This document shows, one piece after another, positions 27,441 through 36,372 of a stretch of DNA of 64,000 nt; position 1 is the stretch's first letter, and each line of letters opens with the position of its first letter. Source of the stretch: Pseudomonas yamanorum. Lineage in GTDB: Bacteria; Pseudomonadota; Gammaproteobacteria; Pseudomonadales; Pseudomonadaceae. The notes under the pieces were generated by a model, which saw only the letters and a list, made by a program, of their open reading frames with translations, did not search any database and was not told where the DNA came from. The stretch covers positions 6,758,001-6,822,000 of the forward strand of contig NZ_LT629793.1 of NCBI RefSeq assembly GCF_900105735.1. Direction: 5' to 3'. The position numbers and the translations under genes are program-made.

Positions 27441-27467
27441 GGGACGATTTCCGCTCTGGGGTTTGTT

Positions 27468-28775
27468 TTAGGTTTTGGCAGTGGTGTGTGGATGTGTCGC
27501 ATCAAGCAGCGTGCGCCCGATGAAATCCTTGTCCCCGGTGACGCCTGGCAAAGTGAAGAAATAACCGCCGCCGACCGGCTTCAGGTATTCCTCCAGAGGC
27601 TCGCCATTGAGCCGGGTTTGCACGCTGATAAAGCCTTTCTCCAGGTCAGCCTGGTAGCAGATGAACAACAGCCCCATGTCCAGCTGACCGTTTTTGTTGA
27701 CGCCGTTGGAGTAGTTGAACGGCCGGCGCAGGATCAGGTTGGCCTGGGTCTGTGCCGTACGCGGGTTGGCCAGGCGGATGTGGGCATCGAGCTTGGTCAA
27801 CTTGCCTTCCGGGTCCTTGCTGTAGTCCGGCACCTGGGTTTCTTTCTGGCCATCCATGGGCGCACCACTGGTCTTGATCCGGCCAATGATGCTTTCTTGC
27901 TCTTGCAGCGGCGTGCGGTCCCAGCGTTCGACGAAGTTACGGATGATCCGCACCGCCTGGTAGCTGCCATTGGCGGCCCAGGCCGGTTCGTCGCTGCCTG
28001 GCTGTACCCACACAATCTGGTCCATCGCCTTGTTGTCGTTGGAGTTCGGGTTGGCCGAGCCGTCGCGAAAACCGAGGAAGTTGCGCGCGCTCTGCGCCGG
28101 CTCGCCAGGGCGGGCAGGGGCCTGGGGCGGCACGCTGCCTTCCTGTTTCCAGCGCACCAGCAGCAGGTCCGGCAGGTTTTTCACGATGTCGCGCAGGGCG
28201 TGGATATTGGTGTCCGGGGTGTTGGAGCTGAACTGCAGGCTCAGATCGCCGTGGCACTGCGCCGGTTCCAGCGCATCGTTGGGGAAACCCACCATGCGGA
28301 TCAGGCGCTTGGGCTTGGCCGCAGCCAGGCCGAAGCGTTCGTCGAACAGCGACTCGCCCACCGACACGGTGATGGTCAGGTTGTCCGGCGTTACCACCGG
28401 GCCGAGGATGCCGGAGTCGGTGGGGGGCAGTTTCGGGTCGACTTGCACCACGGTGCCGCCGGTCATCAGGAACGCGATGCGCTCGTTCAAGGTGCGGAAC
28501 AGCCGCTCCAGGTCCTCGCGGTCGCTGGCCAATACGTCGAATGCCACGAGCATGCCGCAGGCCGGGCGCGGGGTGACGATGCCGGTCTGGTGCTTGCCAT
28601 GGAAATCGTGGTGGTCCTGGGTCTTTTCACTGCTTGGCGCGGTGGTCACTTGTGCAGCCGCGTTGGCGGCCATTGCCGGGCAGCTCAGGCTGCTGCCGGC
28701 AATCGCGACGCCGGTGGCGGCCATGCCCAGCAATACACGACGACGCTGGGATGAAAACTGTTCTGAATCACTCAT
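27468..28775 (-). CDS. efeB: Deferrochelatase/DyP-type peroxidase EfeB
   Basis: The 435-residue protein has a Tat signal (SSQRRRVLLGMAATGVAIAG) and a DyP-type peroxidase domain with the GxxDG motif in FLGFRDGSANPN. It is heme-dependent and periplasmic; EfeB oxidises Fe2+ for EfeU or releases iron from heme. The start ATG at 28775 (MSDSEQF) is preferred because it places the Tat motif at the usual distance. A GTG at 28793 overlapping the efeO stop as GTGA would add 6 codons and is a real alternative. Third gene of efeU-efeO-efeB-efeM. Confidence 0.94.
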   Translation of the reverse strand: MSDSEQFSSQRRRVLLGMAATGVAIAGSSLSCPAMAANAAAQVTTAPSSEKTQDHHDFHGKHQTGIVTPRPACGMLVAFDVLASDREDLERLFRTLNERIAFLMTGGTVVQVDPKLPPTDSGILGPVVTPDNLTITVSVGESLFDERFGLAAAKPKRLIRMVGFPNDALEPAQCHGDLSLQFSSNTPDTNIHALRDIVKNLPDLLLVRWKQEGSVPPQAPARPGEPAQSARNFLGFRDGSANPNSNDNKAMDQIVWVQPGSDEPAWAANGSYQAVRIIRNFVERWDRTPLQEQESIIGRIKTSGAPMDGQKETQVPDYSKDPEGKLTKLDAHIRLANPRTAQTQANLILRRPFNYSNGVNKNGQLDMGLLFICYQADLEKGFISVQTRLNGEPLEEYLKPVGGGYFFTLPGVTGDKDFIGRTLLDATHPHTTAKT

Positions 28776-28789
28776 GTCTACGGTCGTCT

Positions 28790-29992
28790 TCACTTCAGGC
28801 CGGAAAGGCCAAGGGCGGGGTCGATTCCATCGAGTGCAACGGCCAGAGCCTTGGCCTTGTCGGCGATCTGCTTGCGCTGATCGGCGGTAACGCTGTCATA
28901 CGAGGCGTAGCGGCCATCGACTTTCAAACCGCTGAGTTCGGCGTCGAGGGCGCTGATCGCACTGTCGATCTCCGGCAGCAATTGCGCGGCAGATTTGGTC
29001 AGCAGCGGGCGCATCAGGTCGACCACTTTGCGGGCGGCGTCCAGGTTGGCGGCGAAGCCGTTGAGGTCGGTGTGGCTGTAGCGTTCTTCCTCGCCGCTGG
29101 CGGCGCGTACGTCGGCCAGGCTGTTGAGGTTGCGCACTACGATGCTCACCAGTTGCTCCGGCGGCAGCGACTGGGCCAGCAACTGTTGCTTGAGGCTGGT
29201 CACGTCGGTAACCAGGCGCTGGGCAATCGGCGCCAGACCATCGAGGTTGCGTTGCTGGAACAGGCCGTACTCGAGGCGGTGGAAGCCGCTGAACGCCGGG
29301 TCCTGTTCGCGTTTTTCAAAGTAGTCGGCGCGGGCGTTGATTGCGTTGTCCAGTTCTGCCAGGCGTTGCGAGGCCGGGGCCAGACGCTGGTAGGCCTCGC
29401 GGGCCGGTACGTAAAGTGCCTGGGCCTGGGTGAGGTCGCCGGCCTCGATGGCCTGCTCAAGTGCCGTAACGGCCTTGACCAGCGCGCCGCCCTGACTGCT
29501 CAGGTACACGCGGAACTCCGACAGCGGGCCGATAAACGCCACCATCGACGGCTTGGCCTTGGCTTGCGCGTCCGACTCGGCAGTCGGCGTCACCGTCAGG
29601 GTGCCTCGTGGGTTGCTCAGCAGGCCGCAGGTGATCTGGTAGTCGCCGGGCAGCAGGTTGGCGTTGATCACCTGGCTCAGGCCCGGGGCTATGTTTTCGC
29701 GCTCTTCGACCACCAGCACGCCGTCGAGGATTTCCCATTCCACGGCACGGTCCGAGCGGTTGATGATGCGGAAACTGGCGTGTCCCGCCGGCACCGTCAG
29801 CGCATTCGGCTCGCAGCTGTGGGCGTGGATCGTCACCGCGATTTCATTGTGGTTGGCCTGGCGCTTGGAGGCAGCCAGTTGCGAAGCGTAGTAGAACAGG
29901 CCACCGGCGGCGATCATCACGACCACCGAGCCGCCCACCGCCCAGCGCAAGGCACGGGAGGGCGGAGCCGGTTGAGGGGTTTGGTTGGACAA
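28790..29992 (-). CDS. efeO: Iron uptake system component EfeO
   Basis: The 400-residue protein has an N-terminal anchor or uncleaved signal (ALRWAVGGSVVVMIAAGGLFYYA), a cupredoxin-like domain (residues 45-135, with HSCEPNALTVPAG) and a C-terminal M75 domain with HxxE in GFHRLEYGLF. EfeO is the periplasmic partner that delivers Fe to the EfeU permease. The gene begins 10 nt after efeU and ends next to efeB. The M75 domain is a clear paralogue of the EfeM-like protein two genes downstream. Confidence 0.94.
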   Translation of the reverse strand: MSNQTPQPAPPSRALRWAVGGSVVVMIAAGGLFYYASQLAASKRQANHNEIAVTIHAHSCEPNALTVPAGHASFRIINRSDRAVEWEILDGVLVVEERENIAPGLSQVINANLLPGDYQITCGLLSNPRGTLTVTPTAESDAQAKAKPSMVAFIGPLSEFRVYLSSQGGALVKAVTALEQAIEAGDLTQAQALYVPAREAYQRLAPASQRLAELDNAINARADYFEKREQDPAFSGFHRLEYGLFQQRNLDGLAPIAQRLVTDVTSLKQQLLAQSLPPEQLVSIVVRNLNSLADVRAASGEEERYSHTDLNGFAANLDAARKVVDLMRPLLTKSAAQLLPEIDSAISALDAELSGLKVDGRYASYDSVTADQRKQIADKAKALAVALDGIDPALGLSGLK

Positions 29993-30002
29993 GAGGCGGT
30001 CC

Positions 30003-30851
30003 TTACTGGCTGGAAACGGAAGAAGTTGTGCGGGTAGCCGGCTTGCTCGGCGGCGCGGGCAGGAAGAACATCACCAGGGCCACCACCAGGTAAATCAGGT
30101 AGGCGCCGAGGGTGCTGATGGTCGGGGCGTCCTGATAGCCGAACATGCCGGCCAGCACCGAGCCCAGAGGGCCATCCATCGGCAGCGTCGCGCTGAAATC
30201 GAACAGTACGGTTTGCAGGTGGTTCCACACCCCGGCTTCGTGCAGGGCTTGTACCGAGTTGGCGAGGATGCCGGCGGCCACTACCAGGATGAACAAACCA
30301 GTCCAGCGGAAGAACGCGCCGAGGTTCAGGCGCATGCTGCCGGTATAGATCAGGAAGCCGACGATGATCGCCAGGATCAGGCCGAGCAGGGCGCCAATCG
30401 GTGCGCCCGGGCCTTCGCTTTGCTGGAACACCGCCAACAGGAAGAACACGGTTTCCAGGCCTTCCCGGGCTACGGCGAAAAACACCATGGCGATCAGCGC
30501 GGTGACCTGGTGTTTGGAACCGGCGAGGGCATGATCAAGGGATTCATGCAGGGAATGCTTGATGGAGCGCGCCACCTTGCGCATCCAGAACACCATGGAG
30601 CTGAGAATCCCCACGGCCACCAGGCCAACGATGCCTTCGAACAGTTCCTGTTGTTTCTGCGGGAATTCGGCACTCACCAGTTCCAGGCCACCGCCGACCA
30701 GCAGCGCGAGGGCCGCAGCCAGAAACACGCCGATCCACACTGCGGGCATGTACTGGCCACGGCCAGTTTGCTTGAGGTAGCTGGCAATAATGCCAACGAT
30801 CAAGGCGGCTTCTATGCCTTCGCGCAGCATGATGAGAAAAGGAACAAGCAT
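30003..30851 (-). CDS. efeU: FTR1-family iron permease EfeU
   Basis: The 282-residue permease has seven predicted helices and both REXXE iron-binding motifs: REGIEAALIVG in TM1 and REGLETVFFLL in TM4. FTR1/EfeU imports ferric iron produced from Fe2+ by EfeB. MLVPFLIMLREG at 30851 is the usual N-terminus; the frame extends 6 codons further to 30869. First gene of the operon. A Fur box lies at 30892-30910, 41 nt upstream of this start, so iron repression is expected. There is no frameshift, unlike the cryptic E. coli K-12 efeU. Confidence 0.95.
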   Translation of the reverse strand: MLVPFLIMLREGIEAALIVGIIASYLKQTGRGQYMPAVWIGVFLAAALALLVGGGLELVSAEFPQKQQELFEGIVGLVAVGILSSMVFWMRKVARSIKHSLHESLDHALAGSKHQVTALIAMVFFAVAREGLETVFFLLAVFQQSEGPGAPIGALLGLILAIIVGFLIYTGSMRLNLGAFFRWTGLFILVVAAGILANSVQALHEAGVWNHLQTVLFDFSATLPMDGPLGSVLAGMFGYQDAPTISTLGAYLIYLVVALVMFFLPAPPSKPATRTTSSVSSQ

Positions 30852-30891
30852 TCGGCACCGAATCGTCACTAGATAGGATGCTAAGTTGTAA

Positions 30892-30910
30892 CATAATGAT
30901 ACTCATTGCT
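30892..30910 (-). promoter_or_regulatory. Fur box upstream of efeU
   Basis: The 19 bp CATAATGATACTCATTGCT match 14 of 19 positions of the Fur consensus GATAATGATAATCATTATC, including the central AATGATA and TCATT. The site lies in the divergent efeU/AraC region, 41 nt from the efeU start. Confidence 0.8.
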
Positions 30911-31019
30911 AAACAAGAAATGTTGACCTTTACTGAACCTTGACTGAACGGTGGTGGCAAACCGCAACCGCCACTAGAATGCGCGGCATTGTCCCAGCCA
31001 CCGGATTGCGCCATTCCCC

Positions 31020-32042
31020 ATGTCGGAAAAAGACACGATTTCCATCCATCTGGTTCGCGAAGCCTTGTTGCAGAGCTGCGCGCCGGGTGCGGCGACCGAT
31101 GAAGTGTTGAGCAAAGTCGGGATCAATCCAGCGTTGCTGGAACAGGCAAGTGCACGTGTCCCGGCAACGGCTTACGCGCGTCTTTGGCGCCTGCTGGCAC
31201 GCCGCATGGACGATGAATTCTTTGGCATGGACCCGCGCAAGCTCAAATCCGGCAGCCTGGAATTCCTGTGCCGGGCCTCTATGGCGCAACCGACCCTGGC
31301 CACCGCGCTGGAAACCGGCCTGGGCTTCCTGTCGCTGATGTTCGAGCGCATGCCCGCGCAACTGGTGCATCAGCAGAGCCTGGCGGAAATCGTATTGTTG
31401 GAGCCAGAGCCCGAACCCAAACGGGCCTTCACCTATTTTGCCTACTGGATGATCGTCCACGGCGTCGCCTGTTGGCTGGCCGGGCGACGCATTCCGATCC
31501 TGGCGATTGAGCTGCGCTGTTCGCCGCCGGACTTCTGCGACGACTATCAGGTGATGTTCTCCGACAACCTGCGCTTCGACCGGCCGCGTACCCGGATGAT
31601 TTTCTCAGCCGACTGCCTCGACCTGCCGATCAAGCGCAGCCCGGAAGAACTCAAGCGTTTCCTGGCCCACGCGCCCGCCAACATCCTGGTCAAATACCGC
31701 GACCCCGACAGCCTCGCCACCCGCATCAAGACCGACCTGCGGCAGATGCCTGCCGACACCTGGCCGGAAACCGAAGGCCTGGCCGCGTCCCTGTGCATCT
31801 CGGCCTCGACCCTGCGCCGACGCCTGGCGGAAGAAGGGCAGACCTACCAGGGCCTCAAGGACAGCGTGCGCAAGGAGTTGGCGATTGTGTGGCTGGCCGA
31901 CTCCGACATCAGCTTTACCGAAATCGCAACCCGCCTGGGGTTTGCCGATGCCAGCTCGTTCTACAAGGCGTTTCGCAAGTGGTCGGGCTCCAACCCCGGG
32001 CACTATCGCAGCCTGATACTGAACGAAGCGCTGAGCCAATAG
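31020..32042 (+). CDS. AraC family regulator (arabinose-binding-domain type)
   Basis: The 340-residue protein has an N-terminal Arabinose_bd-type (PF12625) effector domain ([45 protein letters not shown]) and a C-terminal AraC HTH (residues 240-335: [51 protein letters not shown]). OruR/ArgR-like members of this class regulate amino acid use. It lies 188 nt upstream of glutamate decarboxylase on the same strand, so it may regulate that gene. The Shine-Dalgarno is weak. Confidence 0.9.
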   Translation: MSEKDTISIHLVREALLQSCAPGAATDEVLSKVGINPALLEQASARVPATAYARLWRLLARRMDDEFFGMDPRKLKSGSLEFLCRASMAQPTLATALETGLGFLSLMFERMPAQLVHQQSLAEIVLLEPEPEPKRAFTYFAYWMIVHGVACWLAGRRIPILAIELRCSPPDFCDDYQVMFSDNLRFDRPRTRMIFSADCLDLPIKRSPEELKRFLAHAPANILVKYRDPDSLATRIKTDLRQMPADTWPETEGLAASLCISASTLRRRLAEEGQTYQGLKDSVRKELAIVWLADSDISFTEIATRLGFADASSFYKAFRKWSGSNPGHYRSLILNEALSQ

Positions 32043-32230
32043 GTCACTGCCAAGGGACCGCCAACGTTCGATTGCCTATCCGCGGCTTTAATGACCTGGG
32101 TCACTTTCCTGTGCCTCGGTGCGTGTGATATTCGGCGCCACCGCTCCATCGTTCGTTTCCTGACGCAGCCTGATCGGCATTTGTCGCGATCAACGTCTAC
32201 GCCATTTCCCTCATTCAAGAGCAGGATTTC

Positions 32231-33661
32231 ATGGCACTTCACAGAACCGTAGAGACCCAGGACCAAGCTATCGAAGACGTCTATTCGAGTGGCTCCGCCC
32301 AACACAAACTGCCCAAATATCGCCTCCCGGACCACTCGACCACGCCGTCCGCCGCCTACAACCTGGTGCGCGACGAGCTGCTGCTGGACGGCAATTCCCG
32401 GCAAAACCTGGCGACCTTCTGCACCACCTGGGTCGAGCCCGAAGTGCAGCAGTTGATGGCCGACGCCCTCGACAAAAACATGATCGACAAGGATGAGTAC
32501 CCGCAGACGGCCGAGATCGAAAACCGTTGCGTGCACATCATTGCCGACCTGTGGCACGCGCCGAAGTCGTGGCAAACCGTCGGCTGTTCCACCACCGGTT
32601 CCAGCGAAGCGGCGATGCTCGGCGGCCTGGCCCTGAAGTGGAGTTGGAAGAAGCGCCGGGAAGCCGCGGGGTTGCCCACGGACAAACCGAATTTCGTGTG
32701 CGGTCCGGTGCAGATCTGCTGGAAAAAATTCGCCCGCTACTTCGATGTGGAAATCCGCGAAGTGCCGTTGCGCGGTGATGCATTAGGCCTGCGCCCGGCC
32801 GACCTGCGGGAATATTGCGACGAAAACACCATCGGTGTTGTGGCGACCCTGGGCGTGACCTTCACCGGGATCTACGAACCGGTCGCCGCCCTGGCGGCCG
32901 AGCTGGACTCGATGCAACGCGATCTTGGCCTGGATATTCCGATTCATGTCGACGCGGCGAGCGGCGGGTTTATCGCCCCGTTCATTCAGCAAGAGCTGCA
33001 ATGGGACTTTATGATCGAGCGCGTCAAGTCGATCAACGCTTCCGGCCACAAGTACGGCCTGGCGCCGCTTGGCGTGGGTTGGGTGATCTGGCGCTCCACT
33101 GAAGACCTGCCGGAAGAGCTGATCTTCTACGTCGACTACCTGGGCGGCAACATGGCGACCTTTGCCCTGAACTTCAGCCGGCCCGGCGGTGAAATCATCG
33201 CCCAGTACTACAACTTCCTGCGGCTCGGTCGTGACGGCTACACCCGTATTCAACAAGCGTGTTCCGATACGGCGCAATGGTTGGCGTCGGAAATCACCAA
33301 GTTCGCCCCGCTGGAACTGGTGTACGACGGCAAGGACGGGCTGCCGGCGGTCTGCTACAAGCTCAAGGACGGCGTAGACCACGGCTTCAGCCTCTACGAC
33401 CTGTCGGAGCGTGTGCGCATGCGCGGCTGGCAGATCGCGTCATACCCGTTGCCGTCCGACCGGCAGAACGTCGTGGTACAGCGCATCCTCGTACGGCATG
33501 GCGTGAGCCGTGACCTGGTGGCGTTGCTGCTGGAAGACCTACGCAAGGCCGTTGCCTACCTGCAGAAAAACCCGGTAGAGCATTCCGACGCGGGCCCCAG
33601 CTTCAGCCATGGCGCCATCGCCGACCCGGTCATCCCGGCCGACACCCCGAACCTCGACTGA
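32231..33661 (+). CDS. gadB: Glutamate decarboxylase
   Basis: The 476-residue PLP enzyme is collinear with E. coli GadA/GadB. Landmarks are [34 protein letters not shown] and the PLP lysine K274 in [14 protein letters not shown]. It converts glutamate to GABA and consumes a proton, giving acid resistance or GABA production in the cytoplasm. The C-terminal tail differs from E. coli: it ends ADTPNLD instead of the His-Thr that closes the E. coli active site at neutral pH. An AraC regulator lies upstream, and an AspT-family exchanger gene follows after a small hairpin. Confidence 0.93.
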   Translation: MALHRTVETQDQAIEDVYSSGSAQHKLPKYRLPDHSTTPSAAYNLVRDELLLDGNSRQNLATFCTTWVEPEVQQLMADALDKNMIDKDEYPQTAEIENRCVHIIADLWHAPKSWQTVGCSTTGSSEAAMLGGLALKWSWKKRREAAGLPTDKPNFVCGPVQICWKKFARYFDVEIREVPLRGDALGLRPADLREYCDENTIGVVATLGVTFTGIYEPVAALAAELDSMQRDLGLDIPIHVDAASGGFIAPFIQQELQWDFMIERVKSINASGHKYGLAPLGVGWVIWRSTEDLPEELIFYVDYLGGNMATFALNFSRPGGEIIAQYYNFLRLGRDGYTRIQQACSDTAQWLASEITKFAPLELVYDGKDGLPAVCYKLKDGVDHGFSLYDLSERVRMRGWQIASYPLPSDRQNVVVQRILVRHGVSRDLVALLLEDLRKAVAYLQKNPVEHSDAGPSFSHGAIADPVIPADTPNLD

Positions 33662-33675
33662 ACGCACTGAACACT

Positions 33676-33697
33676 CACCGGGCCTTGGGGCCCGGTG
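33676..33697 (+). terminator. Intercistronic hairpin between gadB and the AspT-family gene
   Basis: CACCGGGCC-TTGG-GGCCCGGTG is a perfect 9-bp stem followed by CCTTTAG. It lies 14 nt after the gadB stop and 33 nt before the exchanger start, so it may terminate partially and lower exchanger expression. Confidence 0.55.
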
Positions 33698-33730
33698 CCT
33701 TTAGCGTTGCATCGCCAGGTACGAATCATC

Positions 33731-35431
33731 GTGACTGCCTTCTTCAATTTCCTGCACGACAACCCTTACATCCTGCTGTTCCTGGTGGTTGGCCTGTCCG
33801 TCTGGGTCGGGCGCGGCACCATCAAGGGCTACGGCCTGGGCGCGGTGGCCGGGGCCATCGTGATCGGCTGCGCGATTGCGACCTGGGCGTCGTACTACGG
33901 CGTGCATTTCGAACTCGATAACTTCACCAAGAGCCTGTTTTATTACCTGTTCATGTACGGCGTCGGTTTGCGGGTCGGGCCTTCGTTTATCAACAGCCTC
34001 AAGGGCGATGGCTTGAAGTTCACCTTCCTGGCGATCCTGTCCTCGTTCCTCGGGCTGGGCATCGTGGTGCTCGGCGTGCGGTTGCTGTCCCTGCCGGTAG
34101 GCGCGGCAGGCGGGATTCTCGCCGGTTCGCAAACCATGTCGGCGGCCATTGGTTCCGCCGAGCAGGCCATCACCTCGGGCGTGGTTCCACTGCCGCCGGG
34201 CACCACCGCAGCAGCGGCCACGGCGATGATCGCGCTGTCTTACGGCATCACCTATATCTGGGGCACAGTCGGGATCATATTGATCTGCAAATACCTCCCG
34301 CGCTGGTGGGGCGTGGATGCGCGCAAGGCCGCGAAAGAGTTCGAGGTGGAGCACGGTGTGCCGAACGTCGACGATGCCGGGCTCAGCGGCTATCGACCGT
34401 TCGACCTGCGGGCTTATCGCCTGGTAAACCCGGAGCTGGTAGGACAAAGCATTGCGCAGTTTCGCCAGCGCTTTGCGTTGTACCAGATCGAGAACGTTGA
34501 GCGTGGTGAAGAGTTGCTGGGGGCTGATCCGACGCTGGTGTTGCAGCTGGGCGATGTGATTGCCCTGGGCGGCAGCCTGGATGCGCTGACCGATCACATG
34601 GGCCTGATCGGGCCGGAAGTACCGGATGCCCGGGCGTTGAATATACCGCTGGATGAGGCGGTGATTCTGGTGACCCACAAGGATGCCGTGGGCAAGGCGC
34701 TCAAGGAATTCAGCCAGTCGCCGATTGCCGGGCAGGTGCAGTTGGTGGGGATTGAGCGGGGTGGTGCGCCGATTCCGGTGGGGCTGGAAACGCGGTTGCA
34801 GCGCCTGGATGTGATGCACTTGATTGGCTTGCGCAGTGCCATCGACAAGGCCACGGCGTTGCTGGGCAAAGCGGGGCGGCCGAGTACGGCGACGGATTTG
34901 CTGACGCTGTCGCTGGGCATGGTGCTGGGGTTGCTGATCGGCCTGATTCAAGTGCCGGCGTTCGGTGCGGCGGTGGGGTTGGGCAATGCGGGCGGGTTGC
35001 TGGTGTCGGGGATTATCGTTTCGTCGCTGGTGTCGCGGGTGCGGTTTTTTGGGAATACGCCGAATGCGGCGCGCAACATTCTCGAGGACATGGGACTGAT
35101 TTTCTTTGTCGCGATCGTGGGGGTGAATGCCGGGGCCAATCTGGTTTCGCAGATCAGCGCGATCATTGCGTTGAAGATCTTTTTGCTTGGGTTTGTGGCT
35201 TGCACGATTCCACCGTTTATTGTTTGGGCTGTGGGGTTTCATGTGTTCAAGATTAATCCGGCGATTCTCATGGGCGGTGTTGCGGGGGCGCGGAGTCACT
35301 CGGGGCCGGCGCGGGAGGCGGCCAAGGAGATCGACAGCACTGTGCCGTGGATCGGGTTTCCTGTTGCGTATGCGGTGTCGGGGATTTTGCTCACGGTGTT
35401 TGGGTACTTTGCCATGGTGCTTGCGCGGTAG
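33731..35431 (+). CDS. AspT/YidE-YbjL family antiporter
   Basis: The 566-residue membrane protein has hydrophobic halves flanking a central cytoplasmic region with two TrkA-C-like segments (about residues 215-385). The duplicated halves include AGSQTMSAAIGSAEQA and the matching VAGARSHSGPAREAAKE, the AspT-type GxxxT/S motifs. AspT exchanges aspartate and alanine with electrogenic coupling to a decarboxylase. Here the partner gene is glutamate decarboxylase, so glutamate/GABA exchange is an attractive inference. GTG start, AGGT 9 nt upstream. Codon usage shifts to G- and T-ending codons after about 34.6 kb. Confidence 0.85.
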   Translation: MTAFFNFLHDNPYILLFLVVGLSVWVGRGTIKGYGLGAVAGAIVIGCAIATWASYYGVHFELDNFTKSLFYYLFMYGVGLRVGPSFINSLKGDGLKFTFLAILSSFLGLGIVVLGVRLLSLPVGAAGGILAGSQTMSAAIGSAEQAITSGVVPLPPGTTAAAATAMIALSYGITYIWGTVGIILICKYLPRWWGVDARKAAKEFEVEHGVPNVDDAGLSGYRPFDLRAYRLVNPELVGQSIAQFRQRFALYQIENVERGEELLGADPTLVLQLGDVIALGGSLDALTDHMGLIGPEVPDARALNIPLDEAVILVTHKDAVGKALKEFSQSPIAGQVQLVGIERGGAPIPVGLETRLQRLDVMHLIGLRSAIDKATALLGKAGRPSTATDLLTLSLGMVLGLLIGLIQVPAFGAAVGLGNAGGLLVSGIIVSSLVSRVRFFGNTPNAARNILEDMGLIFFVAIVGVNAGANLVSQISAIIALKIFLLGFVACTIPPFIVWAVGFHVFKINPAILMGGVAGARSHSGPAREAAKEIDSTVPWIGFPVAYAVSGILLTVFGYFAMVLAR

Positions 35432-35438
35432 CTGTATT

Positions 35439-35824
35439 GGGTACATATCCGTTGCTGCGGTAACGGCCACTTATGGTTCCGCTCTTACAGCGGGTCACTT
35501 TTGGCAAACGCCCGGAATGCCGGCCCAGCCAAAAGTAACCAAAAGGTCTTTGCCCCACCACTCGGTGCCTCGCCTAGGCTCGGCATGCCCGCACTCCGGC
35601 ACGGCTCCGCGGGCCGCCGCGACGGGCCATCCATGGCCCGGCGCGGCTAAATCGGCATCCTTGCCGATTTACCCGCTCCACCGTGCCTGCGTGCGGCCAT
35701 CGTGGTTGACGGGGCCCGCAGATCAAAATCAAAAGCAGATCAAAAGCAGAGCACAGCGGCCTACCGGCCGGCTTGAGTGTTAAAAGCCAGATCAAAAGCC
35801 GGAGCGAATGCAGATCTGCTTTTC
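35439..35824 (+). repeat. Left arm of a long imperfect inverted repeat
   Basis: From GGGTACATATCCGTT onward this arm pairs with the reverse complement of the right arm (35912-36276). Shared blocks include GGTTCCGCTCTTACAGCGG, CCCCACCACTCGG, GGGCCATCC-TGGCCC and CAGCGGCCTACCGGCCGG. It starts 8 nt after the exchanger stop. It matches a type of long intergenic repeat seen in fluorescent Pseudomonas, and ORFs inside it look spurious. Confidence 0.85.
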
Positions 35825-35911
35825 TGTGGGAGCTGGCTTGCCTGCGATGCAGACACCTCGGTTTTTCAGATACACCGAGGCGATGCCATCGCAGGCAAGC
35901 CAGCTCCCACA
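35825..35911. repeat. REPIN at the centre of the inverted repeat
   Basis: It runs from TGTGGGAGCTGGCTTGCCTG through GATGCAGACACCTCGG...CCGAGGCGATG to CAGGCAAGCCAGCTCCCACA, a near-perfect 87-bp palindrome with a short AT-rich centre. It sits exactly where the two long arms meet. Confidence 0.9.
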
Positions 35912-36276
35912 TTTGACCGTGCCCGCTTTAGCTTTTGATTTGGCTTTTGCTTCACAACACTCAAGCCGGCCGGTAGGCCGCTGTGCTCTTGCTGTTGATC
36001 TTGATTTTGATCTTAGGCGCCCCGTTAAACCACGCTGGCCGAACGCAGGCTTTGGAGCGTGGGTAACCCGGCAGGACGCCGGGTTAGCCGCGCTGGGCCA
36101 AGGATGGCCCATCGCGGCGGCCCACGGTCCAAAGCCGGAGTGAGGGCACACCGAGCCTAAGCGAGGTGCCGAGTGGTGGGGCAAGAGCGTTTTGCTTACT
36201 TTTGCGCTCTTCAAAAGTGAGCCGCTGTAAGAGCGGAACCAATAGCAGCCCTGACCGAAATAACGGATATGTACCC
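35912..36276 (-). repeat. Right arm of the long inverted repeat
   Basis: This is the reverse complement counterpart of the left arm, ending AACGGATATGTACCC. Divergence is by scattered substitutions and small indels; blocks such as the GGCCGGTAGGCCGCTGTG stretch are intact. It carries no gene. The oprN terminator begins 14 nt beyond. Confidence 0.85.
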
Positions 36277-36289
36277 ACCACAAACGAGC

Positions 36290-36326
36290 AAAAAAAAGCC
36301 CCGCGACCGAACGACGGCACGGGGCT
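36290..36326 (-). terminator. Intrinsic terminator of mexEF-oprN
   Basis: AGCCCCG/CGGGGCT stem with an A-run (36290-36297) that reads as a U-tract on the minus strand, 47 nt after the oprN stop. The plus strand also ends in TAAAAATT. Confidence 0.85.
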
Positions 36327-36372
36327 AAAAATTGGCTGGATGCGACCAACCAAAGGAGCTCTTTAAATCAAA

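Noticed and set aside
33701..35470. 589-codon antisense ORF over the AspT-family gene
   Set aside because: It is a shadow of the high-GC coding strand with His/Arg/Gln-rich composition and no recognisable domain.
35792..36349. 185-codon minus-strand ORF and the 198-codon ORF at 35187-35783
   Set aside because: Both lie in or run into the long inverted repeat; related hypothetical proteins in Pseudomonas arise from the same intergenic repeat, and no ribosome binding site is seen.
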